DNA of 64,000 nt, from positions 51,368,157 to 51,432,156 of the forward strand of contig ML681994.1 of NCBI GenBank assembly GCA_007922195.1, in the 5' to 3' direction. Of the stretch, positions 20,993 to 31,570 are shown in pieces (positions within the stretch are counted from its first letter, which is position 1; each line of letters starts with the position of its first letter). Position numbers and translations under genes: made by a program. The notes under the pieces are model-generated. The model was not told the origin of the DNA. It saw only the letters and a list, made by a program, of their open reading frames with translations, and made no database searches. Source of the DNA: Podocnemis expansa. Its lineage: Eukaryota; Chordata; Testudines; Podocnemididae.

Positions 20993-21374
20993 CTAAACCC
21001 TGGCATCCATGCACTCAGAACCTGCAGGTATGCCTAACTGGCCAAGCACATGGAACAAAAGCATTTCAGAGAATGTACCATGGAAGTTCTGGATTTTAAT
21101 CTCCTCCCTAAGCAATACAATTTTGGCCTCTAGGACTTCTCTCTTTCCTTTCCATATGTCACTGGTACCTAGATGTACTGGAACCATTGGCTCCTCTCCA
21201 ACATTGCTCCAATCTGTCTAGATGCCTCAAGAGACCTACAAATTTCACACCTTGCAGGCAATGAATAGTGTGGTTCCCCTGGTTAGTACAAACCCAACTA
21301 CCTAGATTTCTAATAATTGAATCCCCCATTACTATTTCCTGCCTCTTCATAATAACTGGTATCCCCTCTCCCAA
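20993..21374 (-). pseudogene. CR1 ORF1 esterase-like domain, broken
   Basis: The minus-strand residues MGDSIIRN (the G-D-S block with the nucleophile serine), HCLQGVKFVGLLRHLDRL and, after a frame change, VPVHLGTSDIWKGKREVLEAK (the G-T-N-D block with S for N; first 20 shown as outline) match the SGNH/GDSL-type esterase domain found in ORF1 of CR1 LINEs. Its role in the element is unsettled. It is not a host esterase: the endonuclease of the same LINE follows downstream. Confidence 0.72.
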
Positions 21375-21399
21375 AGTGATTCCTCAATGTGAGAAGACA

Positions 21400-22330
21400 C
21401 TGTGACACTGTCTGGACTTAGGGGGGCATTTATGATTTTAGTACATATCAATATTTCATAATTGTAATAAGTTATATATGCTAAGCCATGTTTGGTACCA
21501 ACAGAAAGATCATAATTTGCTAGGAATGATTATATTGTTTATGTGTAGGTATCATATCCATATTAGGAGTTATGAACATGTTATATCTGTATTCCAACTT
21601 ACGTGCTTCTGGGGAACTCACCAAATAGGATCTCTATAGCCATTGTCTCTTTAATGGCCCATTAAGGAAGCTCACAAGGAAAGTGGGCCCAGGGACAAAC
21701 TTTCTGAGCCATTAAGACTTGCCCATATGACTCAACTTATTTTTGATTTGTAAAAAACTCCACACTGCATGGGGAAGGCCAGAGGTGATAAAAGCAGCTG
21801 CACCTAACTCCAATGTGTCTTCCATCCTCAGCCAACACCTATCTCTGGATCTATTCATCTGAAACTGAACAAAGGACTGAGGCCATACCCAGGTACTGGG
21901 TCTCTACAGGGGAACTGAACAAGCCTGCAAAACTCCAAATCTTCAAAGGATACGCTTTAGACTCTAAATCATATGCATAGACTCTAAATCATTGTGCGTA
22001 TGTGGTTTGCTTTAACCCTTGAATATCTCTCATATTTTGTTTCTTTCCTTTTTATAATCAACCTTTAGTTTTAGTTATTAAAGTATTGGCCAGCAGCTTG
22101 GTATTATGAGTAAGATTGAAACCTGTATTTTTCTATGTAATGTGGCTGGCCCCTTGGGATCAGGAGAAATGTTTTTGAGTAAAGAGCTTAGAGTTTTGAG
22201 CAACTTCTCTCTTTACTAAACCCAGTGGCTATTTTGGGAACCAGAGGATGAAATGCAGCAATAACCAGTGTAGGGAATCAGAAGTATGGTTTGTTACTGA
22301 TAAGTCTGGTTTCAGTGCCACCCATCAGTG
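21400..22330 (+). mobile_element. Possible LTR-type or other retroelement remnant
   Basis: The segment starting near TGTGACACTGTCTGGAC and holding AACCTTTAGTTTTAGTTA, TTAAAGTATTGGCCAGCAG and CTTGGGATCAGGAGAAATG looks like a dispersed repeat of turtle genomes, possibly an LTR. This is from memory of such sequences, with no coding evidence. Confidence 0.3.
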
Positions 22331-23679
22331 TTTAGAAATTTGGCTCTAATTTTTTTTTGAAACTTGCCCTGATCTTTGCATATTCAGGTGGTTATCCTGG
22401 GAGACCAGGGTCACAGACACTGTGATGACAACTGGAAGGCAGGCCTCTTCTGTAAGATCTTTTCCATCCACTGTAGCTTGATTTCTGTGCCCCCCTCCAC
22501 CCAAGTCTTTTATCTTCATCAATAGCACAAAGTGGGTAAGACTGAGTATGGGAACACTCTAGTAGGTCCAAGAAAGTTTTGTCTGTGTACCTCTCTGTCT
22601 CTGTTAGCTCCTCCAGCTCATTTACTCTGACCTCAAGAGCCCTATGTTGTCTTTCATGGCCACGAGCTGCTTGTAGAGTGTACACATATATCACCCTACC
22701 TTGTGGGCTGTAGACATCTGTTCTGTATAAATTGGATATGCCCCATTCTGCTACTGGACTTCTACCTGAGTCATTTTTACTCTTTCAGCTTTTGGGCAGG
22801 GGTGTGGGGCTGTGGTTTGGGTTTTTTTGTTTTGCTTGCTTGCTTGCTTCATTCATTCATTCATTCATTCATTAAGGACATATTTGTTGGCCTAAGTTTA
22901 GGTGTATCTGGTTCTCAAGCTACCTCACAAACCTCCTGTTTATGGCTCCTGTTCACATGCTCCTCTGGCTGTTTAGGTGCTGACGTTTTAATTCTTTGTT
23001 CTCCCTCAGTAGCTTGGCCCCATTGTCTATCCTTTTGTCAAGGGATCTTAATGGCTTTAGGGAGCAATGAATGGCATGCTATAGCCTCTTTAAGAAGCTC
23101 TCAGTCTTGCCTAACCGTCCCCTAGGCTCAACACAACCACTCCAAGTAGACCATACTAAAAACTTGAATCAAGCAGGCACATGGCAAGCAGCAACCACAA
23201 AACAAACAGACCGTAAACATCCTGGTAGCCTGGTTTTCTGGGAATCAGTGACAGAACCTGAGGTACAGACACTGTTTTTCAATAAGAGTTTGCAGGTGTT
23301 TGTCCTATGAGCGGTGCATGAAAAAAAAAATTTTTCTGGCTCCAAAAGCCCAACCTCTTTATGTTGAAATGTGGCTGAGAGAAGCTGATCTTTGTTTTGT
23401 TCTTGTATTGTGTTTGTGTTCTGTGGCTGGACTTCATTCGCTTACATTGCTGATATGCCATGCTGATTTAGATCTAAAAGCAACATAGCTGCACAGGGAT
23501 GGGAACTTCTACGGCATAGGAAGTATCTTGGGACAGCCAACCAAATGCAGCTTTGCAAAAGGGAAGCAACAGCAGAGGCTAGATACCCTCTGGCTATCTC
23601 TGTCTTACAATAAGTATGTATGAAATCAAGACTGATCTCTGACAAGGCAACTGCTCTAATTGATGGCAAGAAACTGTAG
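22331..23679. other. Sequence without recognised genes; simple repeat inside
   Basis: No family recognised. Frames at 22392-22694 (minus, charged residues) and 22703-23125 (plus, hydrophobic, running through the simple repeat) lack supporting motifs. Confidence 0.4.
22834..22873. repeat. Compound microsatellite (TTGC)n(ATTC)n
   Basis: Four TTGC-type units followed by about six ATTC units. Confidence 0.95.
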
Positions 23680-24190
23680 GTGTGAAATATCCTGATTTAG
23701 GTAAGGCAGTTGACAGTCCCTCAAAACAAGTGAGAAAACTGTTGTCTAGATTACATTACTATAACATGGGTGCACCTCTGCTTAAAAAACATATTCAAAG
23801 AGAAATTACCAGTGGTTTGCTGTTAAAGCAGGAGGATTTATATTGTGGGGTTCCTCAATCCTCTGTCTGAGGCCCAGGATCAATTAATTACTTTGATAGT
23901 GGATTGGAGAGCATATTTGTAACACAGGGAGTTTAGAGGAGAGCAGCAAAAATGATAAAAGGTTTAGAAAACCTGACCCATGAGGAAAAGTTAAAAAAAA
24001 AAAAAACCTGGGCATGTTTAGTCTTATGGAAAGAAGACAGTGTGTAGTCCTGATAACAGTCTTCAATTCTCTGCAGGGCTATTTTAAAGAAATTAGTGAA
24101 CAGTTGTTTTCCATGTCTACTGATTGTATGATAACAAATCATTGGTTTAGTAGAAAATGAGAGCCAAAGCCACAAGGTTAATATAACAGA
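23680..24190 (+). mobile_element. CR1/L2-type RT fragment with internal deletion
   Basis: Residues DLGKAVDSPSKQVRKLLSRL (the degraded D.SKAFDTV block), then GVPQSSV and a stop ([10 protein letters not shown] block), then from 23925 RRAAKMIKGLENLTHEEKL, a distal C-terminal block. The FADD catalytic region between them is missing, so an internal deletion has joined RT to the C-terminal part. Old and decayed. Confidence 0.7.
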
Positions 24191-24442
24191 CCAACAATGA
24201 GGTCTGAACACTAGATAACTCTTCCAGGGTACAAAACCCAAGCCAAAGTGTGGTCAGGAATGTGGGAAATCACAGTAGTCTGTAAGCAGTCATGGAAATT
24301 AACAGTTGCTGTCTGGGATTCAGATGCACCTGGTATTTTGCTATTTCAAGAGGTTAGAAAGTACAGAGACATCCAGGCAGTAGCACTAGGGCTTGATATC
24401 ATTGAAGTGATAACCATTTGACCTTATCAGTGCCATAGCAAT
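24191..24442. other. Sequence without recognised features
   Basis: Nothing recognised. Confidence 0.4.
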
Positions 24443-24765
24443 ATAATAATATGTTTTGGTCCAATCCCCTATACGTGGAGATGGTTAAAAATAATGCTGT
24501 CAGAGGGTGGCAACTACCTAATGGGGGACAGAGTGAAAGGTGTCCACAAGAGTGTATAAAAAGGAGGTCAGGAGGAATAGCTTTGCCCAGCCTAAGGGAT
24601 GATGGACAATCCTGCTGTCAAGTGAGCCATTCCACTGCATCAGATCAACATACATGAAACATACTTATCGAACATATGTTGCTTCTTATTGTCCTTCACT
24701 GCAATAAATATGACCAGAGTGCCTTCATTCTCCATTGTTTCGTGGTCATGTCAATTAATTCAATC
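24443..24765 (+). mobile_element. Possible solo LTR
   Basis: A TATA-like box (TATAAAAA, 24555-24562) lies about 140 bp before a polyadenylation-type AATAAA (24703-24708), with a GTGCCTTC stretch afterwards, a spacing typical of LTRs. No target duplication or coding part was identified, so the edges are guesses. Confidence 0.35.
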
Positions 24766-24849
24766 ATGAAGGAGTGTTTTGGTTAACTGAGCACAGTGGG
24801 GCAGTCAACATGCTCACACATGCAGCCACTGATTAACAACCATCAGCTG

Positions 24850-25016
24850 TCCACCTGATAATGACTAACAATGGGCTTAATCTGCAGCAAGGAAGATTTA
24901 GATTAGATATTATGGAAAAAATCTTTCTAATTATGAGGATAATGAATCTCTGGAATAGACTTCCAAAGAAGGTTGTGGAATCCCCATCACTGGATATATC
25001 TAAGAGCAGGTTAAAC
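24850..25016 (+). mobile_element. CR1 fragment, C-terminal end of ORF2 (left piece)
   Basis: Residues NNGLNLQQGRFRLDIMEK, NLWNRLPKKVVESPSLDIS and KSRLNQ match the end of CR1 ORF2. The element resumes at 25557-25650 (GATTGTGCCTCAATGCAAAGG, first 20 as outline; then GGCCTAGATGACTCTC, the tail type), interrupted by a hAT-type insert. Confidence 0.8.
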
Positions 25017-25548
25017 CAGTGGCATCGCTGTGGGGAGGGGGGCTCCAAGGGCCTCAGCCCCCATGAAACTCAGGGCCAGCCCCTGAGTAGCGCACCTCTA
25101 AACTGCGTGGGGACATGTTGTGCCCCATGCAGGGAACACTGCCCAGGCAGTGGGCAGCCAGCAGCTGCAGCTTCTACCCAGCCGGAAGAGGGAGCTGCCC
25201 TAGGCTGGGCCTGGGAGTTTTTCAAACTCCCGCCCTGGCCTGAGCCTGCTCTGAGCATGCTCAGAGCAGGTTCATGCTGGATGCCTCAGCTTGTGCCATG
25301 GCCCTGCTCTCCCTCCGGCGGCCAAGTAAGTGAGCTGGTGGGGGGTAGAGTCTGAGGGCAGGCAATCCAGCCTGGCAGGGAAAGGGTGCAGGGGAGGGAG
25401 TTGGGCTGGGGCAGTGGGGACAAGTGGTGGGACCAGGGGGTTAGGGAAGGGCTCAAGGGCTGCCAGGCAGGGAAGGGAACATATGAGGGCCCCGGCAGCC
25501 AGTGCAGCTCGGGGTCCCCCTTAATATTTATGTGTAGTGGTGCTTCTG
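25017..25548. mobile_element. hAT-type non-autonomous element inside CR1
   Basis: Starts CAGTGGCATCGCTGTGG, a common hAT beginning, and ends TAGTGGTGCTTCTG, whose complement starts CAGAAGCACCAC. The 8-bp flanks are GGTTAAAC (25009-25016) and CATTAAAC (25549-25556), 6 of 8 matching. The interior is GC-rich and has no transposase; frames there (24861-25355, 25330-25524) are composition artefacts. Confidence 0.75.
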
Positions 25549-25556
25549 CATTAAAC

Positions 25557-25650
25557 AAACAACTGTTAGTGATGGTATAGGTATACTTGATTGTGCCTCA
25601 ATGCAAAGGATTGGCCTAGATGACTCTCAATGTATGTTTGAGCCCTGCCT
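25557..25650 (+). mobile_element. CR1 fragment, 3' end (right piece)
   Basis: The continuation of the CR1 at 24850-25016 after the hAT insert, with the tail motif GGATTGGCCTAGATGACTC. Confidence 0.7.
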
Positions 25651-28169
25651 TTTTATTACACTATAAGTGAAACAGAGAAACAACAGAGTAGAGGACAAAA
25701 TGATTTTACCCCATTAAGCCTATCTAGCTATGAAGATGGATACTTTTTACTTATGCCTTTCCTCCAACCCAAAATGCCCATTATGAGACAATGGAACAAT
25801 CTAATTGGCAAATCAACAGGGTATTAATTCACTAAAACTGAACCACACAGGATACTGATATTAAAAGAGAGCTAACCATTAAGGATGGATACACTTACAA
25901 TTTTTTTTCTCTCTATAATAGCAATAATGACTTGTGCAAAAAACAGTAGCAGGGAAATAATAAACAAGTAGCCCCTTGCTGTACCTCAAACCAACAGTTC
26001 TTTCTTGCTTGTCCTTTATCCCCAGGGGACCCCTTGTGCTTTGATTGTTACTACTTTATTACCCTCCACAACTTAGCCTTTTAGCAAGTTGACTGGATTT
26101 ATTAAATCAAAGACTGATGTTTCACCTTCTTGTTTGATGATAGGAAACAGTGGAAGAAAGCCCTCTATTCCCCTCCAAAGCAACAAAAAGACTCCAAAGG
26201 GATACATTTGCCACCTTTAGAAATAGCTGGAACATCTGGATCTCAGTCCCACTGTCAGCAAAACTCTCATTGTTTTCACCAGGAATTCTGCTGATTAAAG
26301 AGTAAAGAATCATTCTACTGATCCCTTTAATAATTTCTAGTTCTCCAGCTCTGTCCCTTAATCCATCATTTTTGAAGTGACAGCCCTGCTCACCATTTAA
26401 TCCATTACACATAGTACAGATGGAAACTTCCCACAAATCAGAATGAACTTGGAAAACACAGGAAAAAATATAGAAAAAAGTTGAAATTGACTAGTTCTAG
26501 CTAGCTCAGGTTTTTGGTATATAATTTCCTTTAAAAAAAAAAACATTGCAAATTTCCCTCTATTTGTTTTCTTGCTGCCAAAGACAGAAAGACATCTAGT
26601 TTATCACTTGTGGTTTTGTACTTTTCTCTAAACCACTTTATATTAGAGATTTTCCAAGCCATCATTAAGTCTCCTGCAGTGTTGTTTTTTAAACATTCTG
26701 AATGAATTTAGAAAGCAGAAAGAAAACATTACATGGCATTCTGTCCACTGTAAAGTTAACTGCTGCTGTACATAATGTAATGAGTTAAAAGGAAAACCAA
26801 AACATCCCTTCTCAAGTCAAACCCACTTTCTGTCAAAAGTACATTTGAAAATAAAAGCAAGATGCTTTTGGTGCTTTAAATGGTGCTTTCTTTTCAATCA
26901 TCTGTGAATTTCGCTGAAAGGACGGTCTTGGTTGAAAATGAAAGAACACTTGAACTCTCTGATAGCATCCTGAGATGTACAGTTAAATTGGCAGGAAGGA
27001 TAAGGCATCATCCCTTCTCCCCAGATCCTTGTGCAAGAGGACTCTCTGTTCATGTGTTCTCACATTCCTACATAGAAAGGAGGGGGTCGTCTGCTTCCAT
27101 AACACTATCTTCCACTAGATTACAGCTCCATGAGGAGTTCTGCATGAAAAGTGATGAGGAGGATGCTGAAAATGAGAGGGGTGTGTGTGAAAGGGCCAGG
27201 GAGGATATGTTTTAGTTTTCTACACTAGCCTGGCATAAATTTATGACTTTGGCACTATTATCTTTTGCATGAACATTATTCCAACCTGTGGAATCTCTAT
27301 GCATGGAGTCCAGCCCCAAGGCTTCCTTAACAGCATGGATCCAATGGTGTTCCATTTCTAAATATGGGGAAAGAATGCACAAGACAATAGAACTATGGTA
27401 AAGGTACAGATTCTCCACTTGCTACAAGAGATAGCTTGATATCTAAACGGATAATGAATGGGTCTACACAATTTTCTTTCTGACCCACTCCCAAATGAAG
27501 AATTTGGAGATAACTCCAAGGAGAAGCTCATGGAATTTTTCTCCCCTGAGGCATTTGTGTGGTTTTTTTCCTCACAGAAAGTACCAGTTGATCCAACATA
27601 AGTGTTGGAACTTCACAAATGGATTTCATAAAATCATGCTGTTAATGTCATCTCTGATGTGGAGTTATACCAGGGATGAACTGGTCCTATTTAATTTGGA
27701 GATGGAAAAGACCAATTCATTCAGCTCTTCACCTTTTAATGCAGAATTGTTCCCTACAAAACAGTTTCTAGAGATGAGACAGGTCTCATTTTTAAATCTC
27801 CTTGTTCATTTGGGAGGAAATCTACACTCTAACAGATGTCACTGTAAATATAGTTACTACATTCTTCCTTTCTATCAGTAAGGCAATATCTATATCTTTA
27901 GTTCTTTCCTTATATGACAGGGTGGCTTTGTCCTTTAGTTGCCAGTAGTTTTAGTATTCTTCCCACTTATATTTCAGCAACTTCAAAAACTAAAGTCTTG
28001 GGTAAAATAGGTTTGCAAAGGAAAAGGAAAAGTTCCATTAAGTTTTCAGAAGCCATTTTTCCACTTTGAGTAGGATCGCTGAAAGACTTAGTTATAGCCA
28101 TTCTGAGTGTCACAGCACCCAACTTTTAGATGCTTAGAAAATTTGGAACAACATTGTGATCCACAAAAA
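25651..28169. other. AT-rich sequence without recognised features
   Basis: Frames at 26122-26436 (minus), 26880-27215 (plus, 111 codons) and 27495-27881 (plus, 128 codons) were read and show no known domain, repeat similarity or splice context that would support them. Confidence 0.45.
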
Positions 28170-28268
28170 ACAAGTTACACAAACAAGGAGCTCCATGGCA
28201 TGTTTAAAGACTAACAGATGTATTTATCGCATGAGCTTTTGTGGGACAAAATCCCACTTTGTCAAGTT
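28170..28268 (+). mobile_element. tRNA-derived SINE, 5'-truncated
   Basis: Linker AAACAAGGAGCTCCATGGCA, body AAAGACTAACAGATGTATTT, tail CATGAGCTTTTGTGGG and CCCACTTTGTCAAG. The box A head is missing. Confidence 0.85.
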
Positions 28269-28499
28269 AGGTGCCTAGGCACCTGATAGAATTAACAGGG
28301 AAAGATAGCTACCTAAGAATGCAATTGACAAAATCTAGCATGTTAGATAGGAATAGCCAATGAGATATGGAGTCCAAAGGGACATGTCCAAGCCCCACCT
28401 CTTTCACTTAGATAGGCATCTGAGTCCAGGTTGCACAGGAGCCCTTAGCTCTGCTTAGCAATCAATGAATAAGAGCCATCTGCCTGAAGTCAAGTGGCT

Positions 28500-28845
28500 T
28501 AAGTGCCTAAAACACTTCACACAATAGAGTCAAACTGTGGAACTTACTGGCACATTATGAAGGGCAAAACTATAACAGGGTTCAAAACAGATTTAGGTAA
28601 GTTCATGAGGAGTAGATCTATCAATTGGCTATTAACCAAGATGCTCAGGTATCCAACCCTGTACCATGGGTGTCCCTAGCCTCTAGTTGCCAGAGGCTGG
28701 GAGTGGGTGACAGGAGATGGATCATTTGATGATTACACGTTCTGGTCATTCTTTCTGATGCACCTAGCATTGTCTATTGCTGGAAGAGGATCCTGAGACA
28801 GATGGACCATGGGTCTGACCCGGGATGTCTGTTCTTATGCTTGTA
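28500..28845 (+). mobile_element. CR1-type LINE 3' UTR fragment
   Basis: Contains VKLWNLLAHY-like remnants of the ORF2 end (about 28535), then the 3' UTR pattern GACAGGAGATGGATCATTTG, ATGCACCTAGCATTG and ATGGACCATGGGTCTGACC, typical of an old sauropsid CR1 subfamily. It lies just before the older nested CR1. Confidence 0.75.
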
Positions 28846-29039
28846 TTTAAAATATTTCTTATGGGAATGAGACAAGCACTTGTCTTAGTCCATACAAAAT
28901 GGCTGGAGGTACTGACGATAGTGCTAACCTTACAACTTTGAGCCCTGTGGTTAGAGTAATCACCTGGGATGTGGGAGACTTCTGGTTCAGTACTCCTATT
29001 CCAATCACTCTTTAATTATTTATTCATAGTGGGATGGCT

Positions 29040-29360
29040 TTTTTGAGATGATAAGATTATTTTAGACAAAAGGATTACAGTGGATCTAATTTATTTAGAT
29101 TTCAGTAAGGCATTTTATACAGTTCCAAATGGGGAATTATTGTTTGAATTGGAAAAGATGCAGATTAATATGAAAATCAAAAAGTGGATAAGGAACTGGT
29201 TAAAGGGAAGACCACAAAGGATCATGCTGAAAGATAAACTATCAGGCTGGAGGGAGGTTACTCATGGAGTTCCTTAGGGATCAGTTCTGGGACCAATCTT
29301 ATTTGATGTTTTTATTACTGATCTTAGGTATCTAAGTGGTAGTGGTATCTAAGGGGTCGG
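29040..29360 (+). mobile_element. Older CR1 LINE, left part (RT)
   Basis: The RT residues [19 protein letters not shown], then WIRNWLKGRPQRI, LSGWREVTHGVP and, after a stop, GSVLGPILFDVFI belong to a CR1 subfamily clearly different from the young copy. The frame stops at the insertion point near 29360 and resumes at 30340 with [15 protein letters not shown]. One unit with 30340-31570. Confidence 0.85.
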
Positions 29361-30339
29361 TCCTTTGCCCCAGGGGTCGGTCCTGGGGCCAGTTCTGTTC
29401 AACATTTTCATCAATGATCTGGATGATGGAATAGACTGCATTCTCAGTAAGTTTGCGGATGACACCAAGCTGGGGGGACCAGTAGACACATTGGAGGGCA
29501 AGGACAGGATTCAGGGAGACCTAGATAAATTGGAACGGTGGGCCAATAGAAATCTTTTGAGCTTCAATAAGGACAAGTTTAAAATCCTGCATTTGGGACA
29601 AAAAAAAACCCATGCACCGCTACAGGCTAGGAAACATTCAGCTAAGTAGCAGCAGTGTAGAAAAGGACCTCGGGGTCATGGTGGATGGGAAGCTGGATAT
29701 GAGTCAGCAGTGTGCTCTTGCTGCCAAAAAGGCCAATGGCATACTGGGCTGCATCAAAAGAAGTATTACCAGCAGATCAAGGGATGTGATCATTCCCCTC
29801 TATTCTGCACTAGTGAGGCCACATCTTGAATACTGTGTTCAGTTTTGGGCTCCCCACTACAAAAAAGACAGGGACATGCTAGAGGGAGTTCAGAGGAGGG
29901 CAACCAAAATGATTAAAGGGCTGGAGCACAAGCCCTATGAGGAAAGACTGGAAGCATTAGGCTTATTTAGCCTGTGGAAGAGAAGATTGAGGGGGGATTT
30001 GATAGCAACTTTCAACTACTTGAAGGGATGCTCTAAGGAAGATGGAGCTCGACTGTTCTCAGTAATAACAGAGGACAGAACGAGGACCAATGGTCTCAAG
30101 TTGTGGTTAGGGAGGTCGAGGCTGGATATTAGAAAAAACTCTTTTACTAGGAGAGTGGTGAAGCCTTGGAATGAGCTGCCAGGGGAGGTGGTGTAGTCTC
30201 CATCTTCGGAGGTGTTTAAGGCCCGGCTGGACAAAACCATGACTGGGATGGTTTAGTGGGAGTGGTCCTGCCTCTGGCATGGGGTTGGACTAGATGACCT
30301 ATGAGGTCCCTTCCAACCCTATGATTCTATGATGCTATG
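29361..30339 (+). mobile_element. Young 5'-truncated CR1, nested in older CR1
   Basis: From about 29366 to the tail at 30339 (CCCTATGATTCTATGATGC) it matches 11773-12740 with only scattered differences. The left junction has a 13-bp direct repeat AGGGGTCGGTCCT (29352-29364 and 29372-29384), perhaps from insertion or repair. It lies inside the RT of an older CR1 and is therefore younger than it. Confidence 0.9.
29365..30197 (+). pseudogene. CR1 ORF2 fragment: RT catalytic part to C-terminus, one frameshift
   Basis: Begins at [19 protein letters not shown] and includes [17 protein letters not shown] with the FADD catalytic motif. The frame breaks in an A-rich run near 29600-29612 (nine A residues) and resumes one frame over at [18 protein letters not shown], continuing to a stop at about 30195 (in the EVV region where the longer paralogue reads on). 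The rest matches 11780-12661 almost residue for residue. Dead on arrival because it lacks endonuclease and most of RT. Confidence 0.88.
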
Positions 30340-31570
30340 AAAATTTGCAGATGACACCAAGTTGGGGGATATTGTCAATATAGAGAATGACTGGACATCA
30401 TACAGGAAGATATGGATGATCTTCTAAACTGGAGGAAGAGAAATAGGATGAAATTTAATAGTGGAAAGTCATGCAGTTAAGGACTAATAACAAAATTTTT
30501 TGCTATAAGAGGGGATTTATCAGTTGGAATCGACAGAGGACGAGAAAGACCTCTGTGTATAGGTGGATCACAGGCTGACTATGAGCCACCAATGTGATAC
30601 AGCCATGAAAAAGGCTAACACAGTCCTAAGTAAGGTATTTCAAACAGAGATAGGGAAGTGTTAGTATCATTATGCAAGGCACTGGTAAAGCTGAATACTG
30701 TGTGATGTTCTGATCTCTAATGGTTAAGGAAGATTAATTCAAACTGGAACAGGTGCCAGAGAAGGGCTACTAGGATGATCTGCGGTATGGAATAATTGCC
30801 TTATGAGAGAAGACTCAAAGAGCTTGGCTTGTTTAGCCTAACCAAAAGAAGGCTAAGAAGAGCTATTATCACTCTCTATAAATATGTCAGAGAGATAAAT
30901 ACCAGGGCAGGAGAGGAATCATTTAAATTCAGTTCCCATGTGTGCACAAGAGAAATGGATATATACCAGCCTACAGGACATTTAGGCTTGAAATTAGAAG
31001 TAGGCTTCAAACCATCAAAGGAATGAATTTCTGAAACAGCTTTCCAAAAGGAGCAGTGGCAGCAAAAAACCTAGCTTACTTCAAGACTGAACAGAATATG
31101 ATTATCAAAGGGATGGTATAATGAGACTGCCTACACTGGCATGTAGCCAGGGTGTGACTGCTTGGAGGAAGTATCTCCAGTGGCTGATGACTGGACACGA
31201 GAGGGGGAGAGCTCCAAGTTATTACAGAAAATTCTTTCTCAATTGTCTGTCTGAAGGGTTTCAACATGCTAAGGTTTAAACTGACCAGCATATTTGGGGT
31301 TAGGAATGAATTTTGCCCTGGGTCAGATTGGCAGCGACCTTTGGAGGAGGGGGTTGCTTTCCTCTGAAGCACTAGTCAAGGGTCATTTGCACATTTAAAT
31401 GTGTAAATGACAGATTGTCTGTAACTTGACGTCTTTAAACCATGATTTGCAGACTTCATTAACTCAGTCAAAACTTAGGTGTCCATTACAGTAGCATGAG
31501 ATTCTGTGGCCTGTAGTATGCAGCCAGATGATCATGATGGTCCCTTCTGACTTTAAAGTCTATGATTTTA
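30340..31570 (+). mobile_element. Older CR1 LINE, right part (RT end and 3' UTR)
   Basis: Resumes with [15 protein letters not shown], shows decayed C-terminal blocks (PYERRLKELGLFSLTKRRL at about 30796-30855) and then the 3' UTR: GGGTCAGATTGGCAGCGACC, TGCTTTCCTCTGAAGCAC, GAGATTCTGTGGCC and TGATGGTCCCTTCTGAC. The length of coding decay shows an old insertion. Confidence 0.85.

Larger units (their letters stand above)
19540..21400 (-). mobile_element. Old CR1 LINE with ORF1 esterase and ORF2 endonuclease remnants
   Basis: Read on the minus strand from 21400 down: an esterase-like segment, an untranslatable linker, the endonuclease and the region between endonuclease and RT. All parts are broken by stops and shifts, so it is much older than the CR1 at 10962. 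It stops near 19540, just before RT would begin. It keeps the 5' half of a CR1, the part that truncated copies lack. Confidence 0.8.

Noticed and set aside
20993..21374. GDSL-type esterase motifs, considered as a host gene
   Set aside because: Linked in order and strand to CR1 endonuclease remnants, so it belongs to the LINE.
26880..27215. 111-codon frame with a charged C-terminus, considered as a host exon
   Set aside because: No recognisable domain, splice context or repeat match; could not be supported.
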